This document shows, one piece after another, positions 25,135 to 33,986 of a stretch of DNA of 64,000 nt. Source of the stretch: JARRON01 sp037383845 (GTDB lineage: Bacteria; Pseudomonadota; Gammaproteobacteria; Steroidobacterales; XN24); contig JARRON010000016.1 of assembly GCA_037383845.1 (NCBI GenBank), forward strand, positions 124,001 through 188,000, in the 5' to 3' direction. The notes below the pieces were generated by a model. The model was not told the DNA's origin. It ran no database searches and saw only the letters and a list, made by a program, of their open reading frames with translations. The position numbers and the translations under genes were made by a program. Each line of letters begins with the position of its first letter. Positions within the stretch are counted from its first letter, which is position 1.

Positions 25135-25623
25135 ATGACATTCACCAACCGCATGCGGCGAACCCTCGGCAAGGCCGCTTCGCTGCCGCCCACGCTCCGG
25201 CAGCGCGCGGTAGCCTTCGCCATACGACGCACGATTCCGTTCGTTGGTACGGCCGGAATCGACATCCTGGAAGTGGAACCCGACCGGGTCGTGCTGCAGC
25301 TGGCCAATCGCCGGGGTGTGCGCAACCACATCGGCGGCGTCCACGCTGCGGCCATGGCACTGCTCGCGGAGACCGCAAGTGGACTGGTGCTGGGCATGAA
25401 CGTCCGGGATTCCGCCGTGCCCGTCCTGCGGGAGATGAACATGAGCTACGTGGCCAGGGCCACGGGGGGGCTGCAGGCCGTGGCCACGCTGGACGAAACG
25501 GCGCGCCGATCGGTACAGGAATCCGATCGCGGCGATCTCCAGGTGCCGGTCTTCGTGACGGACGCCGCCGGGCAGGCGCCGGTGGAGTGCCTCATGAGCT
25601 GGGCCTGGCGCCCCGGGCGGTAG
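25135..25623 (+). CDS. DUF4442 hotdog-fold protein, thioesterase-like
   Basis: A 162-residue protein matching DUF4442 of the hotdog superfamily, with RRGVRNHIGGVHAAAMALLAETASGLVLG as the central helix region and a beta-rich remainder. Family members are putative acyl-CoA thioesterases; no substrate is known. It lies between the GNAT gene and the NTF2-like protein gene, all on the plus strand. Confidence 0.72.
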   Translation: MTFTNRMRRTLGKAASLPPTLRQRAVAFAIRRTIPFVGTAGIDILEVEPDRVVLQLANRRGVRNHIGGVHAAAMALLAETASGLVLGMNVRDSAVPVLREMNMSYVARATGGLQAVATLDETARRSVQESDRGDLQVPVFVTDAAGQAPVECLMSWAWRPGR

Positions 25624-25745
25624 AGCCCGGACGGGTCGCGGCACGGGGCGCCCACCACCACGACCGCGGCCCCGCGTGCCGTTATCATGGAAACGGGCGT
25701 TCCGGGACCGCCGGAGTCCCGGCCCGTCGCCAAGGAGGATCTCTC

Positions 25746-26180
25746 ATGGGCTTACGCATGCTGTCCGCTCTGGCTGCAGTCGCGCTGCTGCCCGCGCTGG
25801 CGGCCGCGGACCCGGCCACGGACGAAGCCATCACCAATACCGCCCTGGCCTATGCGGAAGCGTGGTTCTCCGGGGATGCGCCGCGGATGGCGTCGGTGCT
25901 GCACCCCGAGTTCCTGCGCCGGCGCATCATGACCGACCCGGCGACCGGCCAGCAGTGGATGCTGGAGTCCGATGCGCCGGCGATGGTGGAGATGACCGAA
26001 CGCGACGGCGGCCGGGACTATGCCGGCCCCCTGGATCTGCGGGTGACCATACTGGACCGGGTTCGGGACATGGCGGTGGTGAGGGTGGTCTCCCCTCTAT
26101 ACGTGGATCATCTGCAGATGGTGAGGTGGAAGGGCCGCTGGGTCGTCCTCGCCGCCCTCTGGGGACCGCTGGATGAGTGA
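25746..26180 (+). CDS. Exported NTF2-like (SnoaL/lumazine-binding-like) protein
   Basis: A 144-residue protein with a signal peptide (MLSALAAVALLPALAAA) followed by an NTF2-like alpha+beta domain (AYAEAWFSGDAPRMASVLHPEFLRRRI, then a sheet ending VDHLQMVRWKGRWVVLAALWG), as in putative lumazine-binding proteins. It probably acts in the periplasm; no enzymatic residue can be assigned. GGAGG lies upstream of the ATG. Its 3' end overlaps the TMEM175-like gene by eight bases. Confidence 0.72.
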   Translation: MGLRMLSALAAVALLPALAAADPATDEAITNTALAYAEAWFSGDAPRMASVLHPEFLRRRIMTDPATGQQWMLESDAPAMVEMTERDGGRDYAGPLDLRVTILDRVRDMAVVRVVSPLYVDHLQMVRWKGRWVVLAALWGPLDE

Positions 26181-26898
26181 AGGGCAGTTTTCGCACCTCC
26201 CCCGCAGTCACGGCGTACGCCTGCGCGGGCTGCAGATGACCCGCCTGGAGACCTTTGCCGATGCTGCCTTTGCCTTTTCCATCACGCTTCTCGTGATCTC
26301 CATCGACAGCATCCCCTCGTCCTACGATGAGCTCCTGGGCGCACTGAAACGGGCGCCGGCTTTTCTGCTGAGCTTCATCCAGATCATGATCTTCTGGGCC
26401 GGTCATCGCCGCTGGAGCCGCTGGTACGGGCTCGAGGACGTACCCTCGACGCTGGGCACCCTGCTGCTGGTGTTCCTGGTGCTGGTGTTCGTGTATCCGC
26501 TGAAGATTATCTTCTCCGGGCTGCTCAACTGGGCCACCGACGGGTGGCTGCCGTTCGACTTCGCCCTGGCCTCGGCGGAGGAACTCACCGGTGTTTTTGC
26601 CATCTACGGATTCGCCTTCGCCAGCCTGGCCGCGACCATGGTGCTGCTCTATCTGCGCGCCCTGGGCTGTCGGCAAACGCTGGGTCTGGATGCCCTGGAG
26701 GTGCTGCGCACCCGGGAGGAAATCGCCGGATGGGCCGTGGTGGCCGCCACCGGACTGGCCAGCGCCCTGGTGGCGCTGCTGGCGCCGGTCCGGATCGGCG
26801 TCTACTCCGGGTTCTTGTACTTCATCCTGACGTTTGCGCCGGCGCTGGCGGGCAGACCCTTCGCTCGGCAGGCCCGCCGACTCGCCGCTTCCGGATGA
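26173..26898 (+). CDS. TMEM175-family (DUF1211) putative potassium channel
   Basis: A 241-residue integral membrane protein with six hydrophobic segments. The first carries TRLETFADAAFAFSITLLV, corresponding to the R-x-x-x-F-S-D signature of bacterial TMEM175 channels (here FAD instead of FSD). Bacterial TMEM175 proteins are tetrameric potassium-permeable channels; selectivity cannot be confirmed from sequence. It starts at 26173 within the end of the preceding gene and overlaps the next gene by four bases (ATGA), so the run is translationally coupled. Confidence 0.8.
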   Translation: MSEGQFSHLPRSHGVRLRGLQMTRLETFADAAFAFSITLLVISIDSIPSSYDELLGALKRAPAFLLSFIQIMIFWAGHRRWSRWYGLEDVPSTLGTLLLVFLVLVFVYPLKIIFSGLLNWATDGWLPFDFALASAEELTGVFAIYGFAFASLAATMVLLYLRALGCRQTLGLDALEVLRTREEIAGWAVVAATGLASALVALLAPVRIGVYSGFLYFILTFAPALAGRPFARQARRLAASG

Positions 26899-27494
26899 AC
26901 GGCGTAGTCCCCATCGTCATTTTGACGGGGTTGCTTGCCGCCCTGCAGGTCGCAAACGCACAGGAGGGAGATCCCTTGATAACACTGGTGGACTTTTCCC
27001 GGCCTGAAGGCGTGGCGGACTGGCGCCCGGTCAACGACGTCGTCATGGGTGGCGTGTCTTCCGGCCGGATTGACCGGGCGGAGGATAGTGCCGTCTTCTC
27101 CGGAGTGCTGTCGCTGGACCGGGGCGGAGGCTTCGCCAGCGTGCGCGGGCCGGTGCGGACGGCAGACCTGTCTGCCTGCACCGGGGTCGCGGTACGGGTC
27201 CGTGGCGACGGGAAGACCTATCGGCTGCGGCTGTACGACTCCGGCCGTTTCGACGGGGTCGCCTGGCAGGCCCGCTTCGAGGCCCCGGTCTCCGGCTGGG
27301 CCACCCGGGTGCTGCCCTTCCACTTGTTCGAGGCCAGCTTCCGGGGCCGGGTGCTCAGGGACGTTCCACCCCTGAGAACCGACCGCCTCCGGCAGGCGGG
27401 GCTGATGATCGCGGAGCGCCAGGCCGGCCCGTTCCGGCTCCAGGTCCGCTGGGTGCGCGGACATGACTGCGAAGCACCCGGGACTGCGGGATGA
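26895..27494 (+). CDS. CIA30-domain exported protein
   Basis: A 199-residue protein with a signal peptide (VPIVILTGLLAALQVANA) and a CIA30 domain: WRPVNDVVMGGVSSGRID, LSACTGVAVRVRGDGKTYRLRLYD and FHLFEASFRGRVL are typical. CIA30 is named from a mitochondrial complex I assembly factor, but bacterial homologues have a carbohydrate-binding-like jelly-roll fold and unknown roles. It overlaps both neighbours by ATGA, between the TMEM175-like protein and the racemase. Confidence 0.8.
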   Translation: MNGVVPIVILTGLLAALQVANAQEGDPLITLVDFSRPEGVADWRPVNDVVMGGVSSGRIDRAEDSAVFSGVLSLDRGGGFASVRGPVRTADLSACTGVAVRVRGDGKTYRLRLYDSGRFDGVAWQARFEAPVSGWATRVLPFHLFEASFRGRVLRDVPPLRTDRLRQAGLMIAERQAGPFRLQVRWVRGHDCEAPGTAG

Positions 27495-28201
27495 AGACGC
27501 TGGGTCTGATCGGCGGCATGAGCTGGGAGTCCACCGCCAGCTACTACGCCTGGATCAACCGATACGTGGCTGAACGGCTCGGCGGTCTCCATTCGGCGCA
27601 GCTGTTGCTCTACAGCGTGGACTTCGCGCCCCTGGAGGCCATGCAGGCGGAAGGCCGCTGGGCCGAAGCCGGCCAGGTGCTGGCAGATGCCGGCCGGCGG
27701 CTCGAGGCTGCCGGTGCCGAGCTCCTCGTGCTCTGCACGAACACGATGCACGTCGTGGCCCACGCCATGGAATCCGCGGTATCGATTCCGCTGCTCCACA
27801 TCGCCGACCCGACGGCGGTGGCGATACGGGGAGCGGGCCTTTCCAGGGTGGGCCTGCTCGGCACCCGCTACACCATGGAGGCGGATTTCTACCGGGGCCG
27901 GCTCCAGGGCGTTCACGGCCTGGAGGTCCTGGTGCCGGATGCGGGGGATCGCAGGCTGGTCCACCGGGTGATCTATGAGGAACTCTGCCTGGGGCGGATC
28001 GAGGCCGGGTCCCGGGCCGCCTATCAGCGGGTCGTAAACGGGCTGGCGGAACGCGGCGCCCAGGGGGTGATACTGGGTTGCACGGAGATCGGGCTGCTGC
28101 TGTCCGGACCGGATGCCAGCGTGCCCCTGTTCGATACCGCCCGGCTTCACGCCGAGGCGGCCGCGGCGTTTTCCCTGGGCGGCGAGTCAACGGCGGGCTA
28201 G
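27491..28201 (+). CDS. ygeA: YgeA-type amino acid racemase
   Basis: A 236-residue Asp/Glu racemase-family enzyme aligning closely with E. coli YgeA: GLIGGMSWESTA, GGLHSAQLLLYSVDF, LLHIADPTA, YTMEADFYRGRL. The two catalytic cysteines are present, Cys82 in VLCTNTMH and Cys197 in LGCTEIG. E. coli YgeA is a broad-specificity racemase, with homoserine among the better substrates. It ends convergently with tamB: the two stop codons share the palindrome CTAG at 28198-28201. Confidence 0.9.
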   Translation: MKTLGLIGGMSWESTASYYAWINRYVAERLGGLHSAQLLLYSVDFAPLEAMQAEGRWAEAGQVLADAGRRLEAAGAELLVLCTNTMHVVAHAMESAVSIPLLHIADPTAVAIRGAGLSRVGLLGTRYTMEADFYRGRLQGVHGLEVLVPDAGDRRLVHRVIYEELCLGRIEAGSRAAYQRVVNGLAERGAQGVILGCTEIGLLLSGPDASVPLFDTARLHAEAAAAFSLGGESTAG

Positions 28202-31200
28202 TCCCGCTCGAAGGTGTAGATGATATCCGCTGAGGTCTCGTCGCTGGTTGCGACCTCGACGGACAGCTTGCGGCTGAGCCGGTATCGCATCTTCAGCACG
28301 TTGATCGCGTCCAGCAACCCCACGCCATAGCTGACGAAAAGCTGCGGGCTGAGGTACTTCCCGATTACCAGGGACGCTTGTCCCGTTTCGTCGCTGCCCT
28401 CGAATCCCAGCGTGTCGATGCCGACCCGCTCGCCCACCTCCCCGGCGATCATCGAGCCTCCGGCGAGGGCGAGAGACGCGGCTGCGTTGCTCAGGGCGGC
28501 ATCCTCTCCCGCGCTCAGGTCGCCGATAGGCTTGCCCGTGGTCAGGTAGGAGAGCGTCTCGGCCCGGGACATGGGTGGCTCCGAGAAGATGGAGAAGCTG
28601 GGTTCGGACAAGGTGCCCCGGAGACGGGCGCCGGCGGCCACGCCATCGACCTCTCGCCGCGCCACGACGTCCAGGGCCGGCTCCTCCAGAGGTCCGCCGG
28701 TATAGATGAGCCTGCCTCGCTGGATCTCCAGTTCCTGCCCGAATGCGGCAAGTTCGCCGTCAACAAAGCGGAGTTCGCCGCGGCCCCAGGGCAGCGCGGG
28801 GGGATCCACGACCGTCAGGATTTCGCCCTCGAGGCGACCGGAAAGGCCGCCGAGTTCGACGTCGACGTCAGGGCCCACCTGGAGGTAGATCCGGGCGATC
28901 ACCGCGGCTCCCTCCTCGGGTGGCTCGCCGACGATGACTTCGTCGGGACTCGGGTTGACTCCCCCGCTCTCGATGATCCCTGTGAGCTTTCCGGACGGGA
29001 TGCTGACATTGCCGACGATCCGCATTTCTGCCTTGCGGTAGGTGAACTTGAGGTCCGGGCTGGCAACCAGCCTGGCCTCCGGTATGTCCACCAGCAGCAC
29101 GTCCGCGCCGGAAAGCCAGAACCGGCTGACGGGACTCGCCCCTTCCGCGAGGTCAAGCCATCCTTCCATGTCGAGGAGTCCGCCTCCGGACCTGGCGCTC
29201 AGGCTGACGTCCACGTTCGTTCCGTCCAGGGTAGCGGTGCCCTGGACATCCGTCAGCTGAATCCCCAGGGCCGGCACACCTGCCGATCCCTCCTCGAGCG
29301 CCACCGAGCCGGTCAGTTGCGGGCGCTGAACCGTTCCCCCGAGGGAGATGCGGGCGGAGGTGCGACCGGTGGGATTGCTCAGGTCCGGGAAGAACTCCGC
29401 CAGCAGGGCCAGGAAGTTGACCTCCGCCTCGATCCGGCCCGAGAGGGGCTGAGGCGACTCGTTCCAGCCGACGCTGGCGGTGCCCTCCAGGCGCTCGTCC
29501 CGGCCGAGCTCCAGCAGCAGGCGGGCCCTGGCCGCCTGCCTGTCTCCGTCCAGCGTGACGGTTCCTCCGGACCAGGTGTAGACAGGGTCCTCACCCAGGG
29601 TCCTGTCCAGCAGGACACCCTCTCCAAGGGCGAATTGCCCGGTGAGCAGGCGATAGCCGTCGTCGTCGGCTTCCAGCCGGACGTTGCCGGACACCTCTCC
29701 CCGGGCCAGGTACGCCGTGCCCATCCATTCCGTGAGGGGCTCCAGCCTGAGCGCATCCAGCCGGACATCGGCAGCAAGCCCGCCGGCCCGGGCCCAGCGG
29801 CCCTGCAGGCACAGCCGGCCCGGTTCTCCCTCGAGGCACGCTTCCCCGAGGCGGACCGCTTCCCGGGAAACGGCCAGGACCGTCGGCGCCTGGAGCCGCC
29901 ACACCGGACTGTCCTGGCCGTCAAGCTCAAGGGACGCCAGGGTACCGCTCCATGCCGCGTCGGCCATCCCGCCCGCAAGGTTCGCCCGGGCGCGCTGTTC
30001 ACCCCTTTCCAGGGACAGGTCGATTCGGTGGTCTTCCGGTAGCCCGGCCACTTCCAGGTTCCCGTCCAGGGGCTCGCCGTCATTGTTGCCCAAGCCCACG
30101 ATATCCAGGGTCAGGCGGGACCGCGTCTGCCCACTGCTGTAGAACTCCGCCTGGCTTCTCAGGGACTCCAGGGTCTGCCCTGCGACGCGGAGGTTCGCGC
30201 CCTCGGCGGTGGCTTCCACCCGGAAGGAACGCCGGGGCCCGGTCACCGAGCCTCGCAGACTCAGCTGGCCGCCGGCGTTCGGGAGAATGTCTCCCAGGTC
30301 CGCTGCCGCGAGGGACGCGGAGAGGTCGAGCTCGTCACCGGCGTGCCCCTGCAGGAACAGCCGGGCGGAGCCCACCTGCAGGCGAAGGGGATCGGCGGTG
30401 ACCGAGTCGCCGGACACCTTGAGCCGCCCACCTCCGGAAAGAGGCTTGTCCCGCAGGACACCCCGCAGGTCCGCCAGTTCCACGGTCAGTCCGTCCCCGG
30501 ACGCCGGGGCGCCGGTCAGGGTCACCCGGGCTGAGACCCGGCCGGGGAACTCTGGCGCCCAGGCGGACGGATCCAGGCCCCGGAGTTCGGCGACAAAGTT
30601 GCTGCTTCTCCCTGGTGCCCAGGCGAGTTGGCCGGCGCCGTCGATGACCCCGTCCAGCGCGTGGACGGTCAGGGCCTCCAGCTGGACGGTCCCGGTATCG
30701 CCGTGGCCCGACAGGCTTGCGGACAGTCGCGGGAGATTTTTCGGCTCGGCCTCGCCGCCGGCGCGGAATCGGTAGGCCAGCCCCCCGTCTGCGAACTCCA
30801 CGCTGCCGGTGGCGGTGACGGACAGGTCCGCCGCCGGATTCTGTAGCGCGGCCGCATCGACCGTCAGCTCGGTTCCTGCAAGGCGGCCGACAGCAGTCAG
30901 TCGGGAAACCGGGATCTCACCGTAGCCGACACGCCCTTCCAGCTGGAGGGCATACTCCGCCGCGTCGCCCCGGACCGCGAGCTCGAGTTCGGGCACCGGC
31001 GCCACCGGCGCATCGTCCCCCAGCGGCCAGCCCAGGTCCGTGCCGAAGAGGTCGGCGTCCACTGCCCAGTCCTCGGCGGGGGCCAGGCGACCCTCGAGGC
31101 GGGCCGTGCCGCCGTTGGCAAAGGCCAGACGGAGCGGCTGCAGGACGAGGGCTCCGCGGCGCCATCTCCCGGAGGCGTCCACCGCCACGTCGCCGGAGGC

Positions 31201-32088
31201 CAGCGCCGGCCAGCGGAACCGGCCGGCGAGCGTGGATCCCGCCGGACTGCCCGCGATCTCGAGATCCGCCTCCAGGCCGTCCAGCACCGCCGGCAGAGGC
31301 CCTTCCCCCGCCGCCACAGGCGCCAGCTGCACCGTCAGGTCCGCGGAAGACTCGCTGCCGGCCAGGGACACCTCTCCGCTGACGGAGCCCTCCAGCACGC
31401 CGGACAGGACCTGCTCGATCTGGAACCGGTCCGGGCCGCCGTCTATCCGGGTGCGCCCGGCCAGGCCGGTCTCGCCATCGGGCCCAATCCGCCACTGGAG
31501 CGCGACCGACGAGGGCTGGCCCGGTTCCCGCGAAATCCGCGCGTGGCCCAGCAGTTCGGCTTCGCTCGACGTCAGCGAGATGCGTTCCAGGTCGAGGCCC
31601 TCGCCCGAGAGGCTGCCGGCCAGGCCGAGGCGGCCACGGCTCAGCCAGTTCCTGTCCGGGCCCGCCACGCTGAGGTCGCGCACCAGCAGGTCGTCCACGC
31701 GTATCGGCGTGGCCGCGGCCGGAAGTCCCGGTGGCCCCGTTTCCGGCCGGCCGTCTGATTCCGGGGCGTCGAGAAGCTGGACCTGAAGGGTTGCCGCGTG
31801 CAGCCGCACGATTCGCACCTTCCCCGCAAGCAGGGCCAGGGGAGACCAGTCCGCCTCCACGTCCCGGGCGGTGACCCGGGCCGCCGGCGTATCCACCCGG
31901 AGAAACCCAACGCGGAGCGGCCCGGAGAGTCGGCCTTCGGCATCCCGCACTTCCACGCTGATGGGAAGTGTCGGCAGAACCCGCGCAAGGACGAAGTGAA
32001 GACCCGCCTCCGTGCCCAGCAGCCAGGCGCCGCCCAGCACCAGGGCGGCCACGAGGCCCGCGGCCAGCAAGAGCAGCCGCCGTGTCAA
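28198..32088 (-). CDS. tamB: Translocation and assembly module protein TamB
   Basis: A 1,296-residue inner-membrane-anchored periplasmic protein with one N-terminal helix (LLLLAAGLVAALVLGGAWLL), a long repetitive beta-rich AsmA-like region, and a C-terminal TamB/DUF490 domain (RGRLIYTGGPLEEPALDVVARREVDG, LSYLTTGKPIGDL, SVEVATSDETSADIIYTFERD). It partners with TamA to span the periplasm, with proposed roles in OMP assembly and in anterograde lipid transport. The start is inferred at a TTG (32088) overlapping the TamA stop codon, so the two are translationally coupled. Confidence 0.93.
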   Translation of the reverse strand: MTRRLLLLAAGLVAALVLGGAWLLGTEAGLHFVLARVLPTLPISVEVRDAEGRLSGPLRVGFLRVDTPAARVTARDVEADWSPLALLAGKVRIVRLHAATLQVQLLDAPESDGRPETGPPGLPAAATPIRVDDLLVRDLSVAGPDRNWLSRGRLGLAGSLSGEGLDLERISLTSSEAELLGHARISREPGQPSSVALQWRIGPDGETGLAGRTRIDGGPDRFQIEQVLSGVLEGSVSGEVSLAGSESSADLTVQLAPVAAGEGPLPAVLDGLEADLEIAGSPAGSTLAGRFRWPALASGDVAVDASGRWRRGALVLQPLRLAFANGGTARLEGRLAPAEDWAVDADLFGTDLGWPLGDDAPVAPVPELELAVRGDAAEYALQLEGRVGYGEIPVSRLTAVGRLAGTELTVDAAALQNPAADLSVTATGSVEFADGGLAYRFRAGGEAEPKNLPRLSASLSGHGDTGTVQLEALTVHALDGVIDGAGQLAWAPGRSSNFVAELRGLDPSAWAPEFPGRVSARVTLTGAPASGDGLTVELADLRGVLRDKPLSGGGRLKVSGDSVTADPLRLQVGSARLFLQGHAGDELDLSASLAAADLGDILPNAGGQLSLRGSVTGPRRSFRVEATAEGANLRVAGQTLESLRSQAEFYSSGQTRSRLTLDIVGLGNNDGEPLDGNLEVAGLPEDHRIDLSLERGEQRARANLAGGMADAAWSGTLASLELDGQDSPVWRLQAPTVLAVSREAVRLGEACLEGEPGRLCLQGRWARAGGLAADVRLDALRLEPLTEWMGTAYLARGEVSGNVRLEADDDGYRLLTGQFALGEGVLLDRTLGEDPVYTWSGGTVTLDGDRQAARARLLLELGRDERLEGTASVGWNESPQPLSGRIEAEVNFLALLAEFFPDLSNPTGRTSARISLGGTVQRPQLTGSVALEEGSAGVPALGIQLTDVQGTATLDGTNVDVSLSARSGGGLLDMEGWLDLAEGASPVSRFWLSGADVLLVDIPEARLVASPDLKFTYRKAEMRIVGNVSIPSGKLTGIIESGGVNPSPDEVIVGEPPEEGAAVIARIYLQVGPDVDVELGGLSGRLEGEILTVVDPPALPWGRGELRFVDGELAAFGQELEIQRGRLIYTGGPLEEPALDVVARREVDGVAAGARLRGTLSEPSFSIFSEPPMSRAETLSYLTTGKPIGDLSAGEDAALSNAAASLALAGGSMIAGEVGERVGIDTLGFEGSDETGQASLVIGKYLSPQLFVSYGVGLLDAINVLKMRYRLSRKLSVEVATSDETSADIIYTFERD

Positions 32089-33878
32089 ATCCCCGGCCTC
32101 ACGCTGATGTGCAGCCGCGGCGACCGGCTCTCGGTGATGCTTCGGGCGACCTCCAGCCGGACCCGGCCCACCGGCGTGTGCACGTGAACGCCGAGGCCCG
32201 CCGACACTTCCACGGGATCGCCCCACGCGTTGAACGCGTTGCCGGCGTCCAGGAAGATCGCGCCGCTGAACAGCCGGGTGATTCGCCGGGAAAACTCAAT
32301 GCTGCCGAAGACCATGTGACGGCCGCCGATCCGGTTGCCATCCCCGTCCCTGGGCGACAGGTCCTGGTAGCCGTAGCCCCGCACGCTCTGGTCGCCTCCG
32401 GCGTAGAAGCGCTGGGACGCCGGCAGGTTGCCGAAACCTTCCACGCCGCTGATACCCACTTCGGTCCTCAGGAAAATATCCCAGTCCTCGCCGACCGGCA
32501 TGACCCAGTGCGCCAGCCCGTGGAAGCGGAGGAAATCGGACTGTGCCCCCAGGGCGGAGTGGGAACCGCGGAGTTCTCCCCGCAGCCGCCAGCCCCGCAC
32601 CGGGGTAATGGGATCGTCGGCCTTGAGGCGTTCCATGCCGATACCCGGGACGAACAGGAACTCGGTGAAACGGTCCTCGCCGGGATTGCGCGTCGTCTCC
32701 TGCAGGAAGTCGCCGAAAAGCGTGCGCTGCCAGTCGCCCAAGCTGCGCAGGTAGTCGGCACCCAGGGTCACGCGGCGGCTCTCCAGGTCGCCCAGTTCCT
32801 CGTCTACAAGGCCGCCCCGGAACGCAAACCGCTCGGTCAGAAGATCGCCCACCGGGATCTGGTAGCGGAGGGCGATCTCGGTTTGTGGTTGGGAAGCCCG
32901 GATCTCGGCGGTGGCCGTGTGGCCGCGATCGTTGATCCGTCGCCAGTCGGAACCGAACAGAAAGCGGAGCCTGCTGTCGGTGGCGTACCCAACGCCCAGG
33001 CGTATGCGCTGCTTGGGTACCTTGGAGGCGCGTACCGTGACCGGCACCGTCCGGGTCTCCGGGTCGGCCTCGCCCTGTTCCACGACCACGGAGGAGTAAT
33101 AGCCTACGTCGGACAGGGCATACTGGGTGTCGAGCAGGTCACGGGAATCGTAGGGCTGGCCTTCCTCGACGAAGATGAGCCGGTTGGCGAAGGCGTCCCG
33201 CAGCACATTCTGGTTCACAGCCACTTCACCGAACCGGTAGCGGGGGCCCGTCTCCAGGCGCAGGATCGCCCGGGCCTCACGGGCGGAGGGGTTGACCTCC
33301 AGGCGGCGGGTGGTGAACTCGGCTTCCAGGTAGCCGCTGGAGCGCGCGGCCCGGGCCATGGCGTTGCGCAGCCGGTCGTATTCCTGGTGGCGGACCACGT
33401 CGCCGACCTCAAAGTTCCTCTCGGCCACCGCCTTCTTCAGTCGCGGGTTGTCGCTGCCTTCGCCGCTGACCTCGATATCCAGTCCGGTCCAGCGCAGGGG
33501 AATGCCGGGATCAATCTTGAGACGCACCTGCCACGTCCCGGCAACCTTCTCCATGGATTTCCGGACCGTGGCGTCGTAGTAACCGAAAGGGCGAAGCGCT
33601 TCCCGTGCCTGGGGGCCTGCCTGCTGATAAAGGCGCCGGACGGCGGCGTCTGAAAGATCTTCCCGGTCGGCGAAGCGCTCGAGATCCAGGTAGCTGCGGA
33701 CGTTCTTCTCAAGGCGTCCCCGGATGCCCGCGATCTCCACCTCGATGGCGGCGTCCGCCGGGCCCGGCCACAGGGCCGCCAGACCTGTCAGGGCCGCAGC
33801 CATGATTGCCTGGCCTCGGAAAGGGCCAGCACCGGTTCTTGCCGGGCCGGCGGACTGCATGGGGCGCTTGGGTGACAC
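32085..33878 (-). CDS. tamA: Translocation and assembly module outer-membrane protein TamA
   Basis: A 597-residue Omp85-family protein with a signal peptide (IMAAALTGLAALWPGPADA), three N-terminal POTRA domains (about residues 45-265: IEVEIAGIRGRLEKNVRSYL, LDIEVSGEGSD, GPRYRFGEVAVNQN) and a C-terminal barrel with QSVRGYGYQDLSPRDGDGN. Start GTG 33878 has AGAGGA about five bases upstream. It ends four bases into tamB. Confidence 0.93.
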   Translation of the reverse strand: MSPKRPMQSAGPARTGAGPFRGQAIMAAALTGLAALWPGPADAAIEVEIAGIRGRLEKNVRSYLDLERFADREDLSDAAVRRLYQQAGPQAREALRPFGYYDATVRKSMEKVAGTWQVRLKIDPGIPLRWTGLDIEVSGEGSDNPRLKKAVAERNFEVGDVVRHQEYDRLRNAMARAARSSGYLEAEFTTRRLEVNPSAREARAILRLETGPRYRFGEVAVNQNVLRDAFANRLIFVEEGQPYDSRDLLDTQYALSDVGYYSSVVVEQGEADPETRTVPVTVRASKVPKQRIRLGVGYATDSRLRFLFGSDWRRINDRGHTATAEIRASQPQTEIALRYQIPVGDLLTERFAFRGGLVDEELGDLESRRVTLGADYLRSLGDWQRTLFGDFLQETTRNPGEDRFTEFLFVPGIGMERLKADDPITPVRGWRLRGELRGSHSALGAQSDFLRFHGLAHWVMPVGEDWDIFLRTEVGISGVEGFGNLPASQRFYAGGDQSVRGYGYQDLSPRDGDGNRIGGRHMVFGSIEFSRRITRLFSGAIFLDAGNAFNAWGDPVEVSAGLGVHVHTPVGRVRLEVARSITESRSPRLHISVRPGI

Positions 33879-33919
33879 CGGGTTCCTCTCAGGGTGTCAT
33901 TCTAGTCCCGGTGCTTTCC

Positions 33920-33936
33920 GGCCGCGCAGCGCGGCC
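33920..33936 (-). terminator. Stem-loop between purD and tamA
   Basis: Arms GGCCGC (33920-33925) and GCGGCC (33931-33936) with the loop GCAGC form a stable hairpin in the 108-bp purD-tamA gap. No T-run follows on the minus strand, so termination is uncertain. Confidence 0.35.
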
Positions 33937-33986
33937 GCCGGCCCCGGTGCCGTGGTCCGGTCCGGGGGGCGTGGGGCCGTGGGGTC

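Noticed and set aside
31968..33653. 561-codon plus-strand frame opposite tamA/tamB
   Set aside because: Shadow of two strongly supported Tam genes; no domain recognised.
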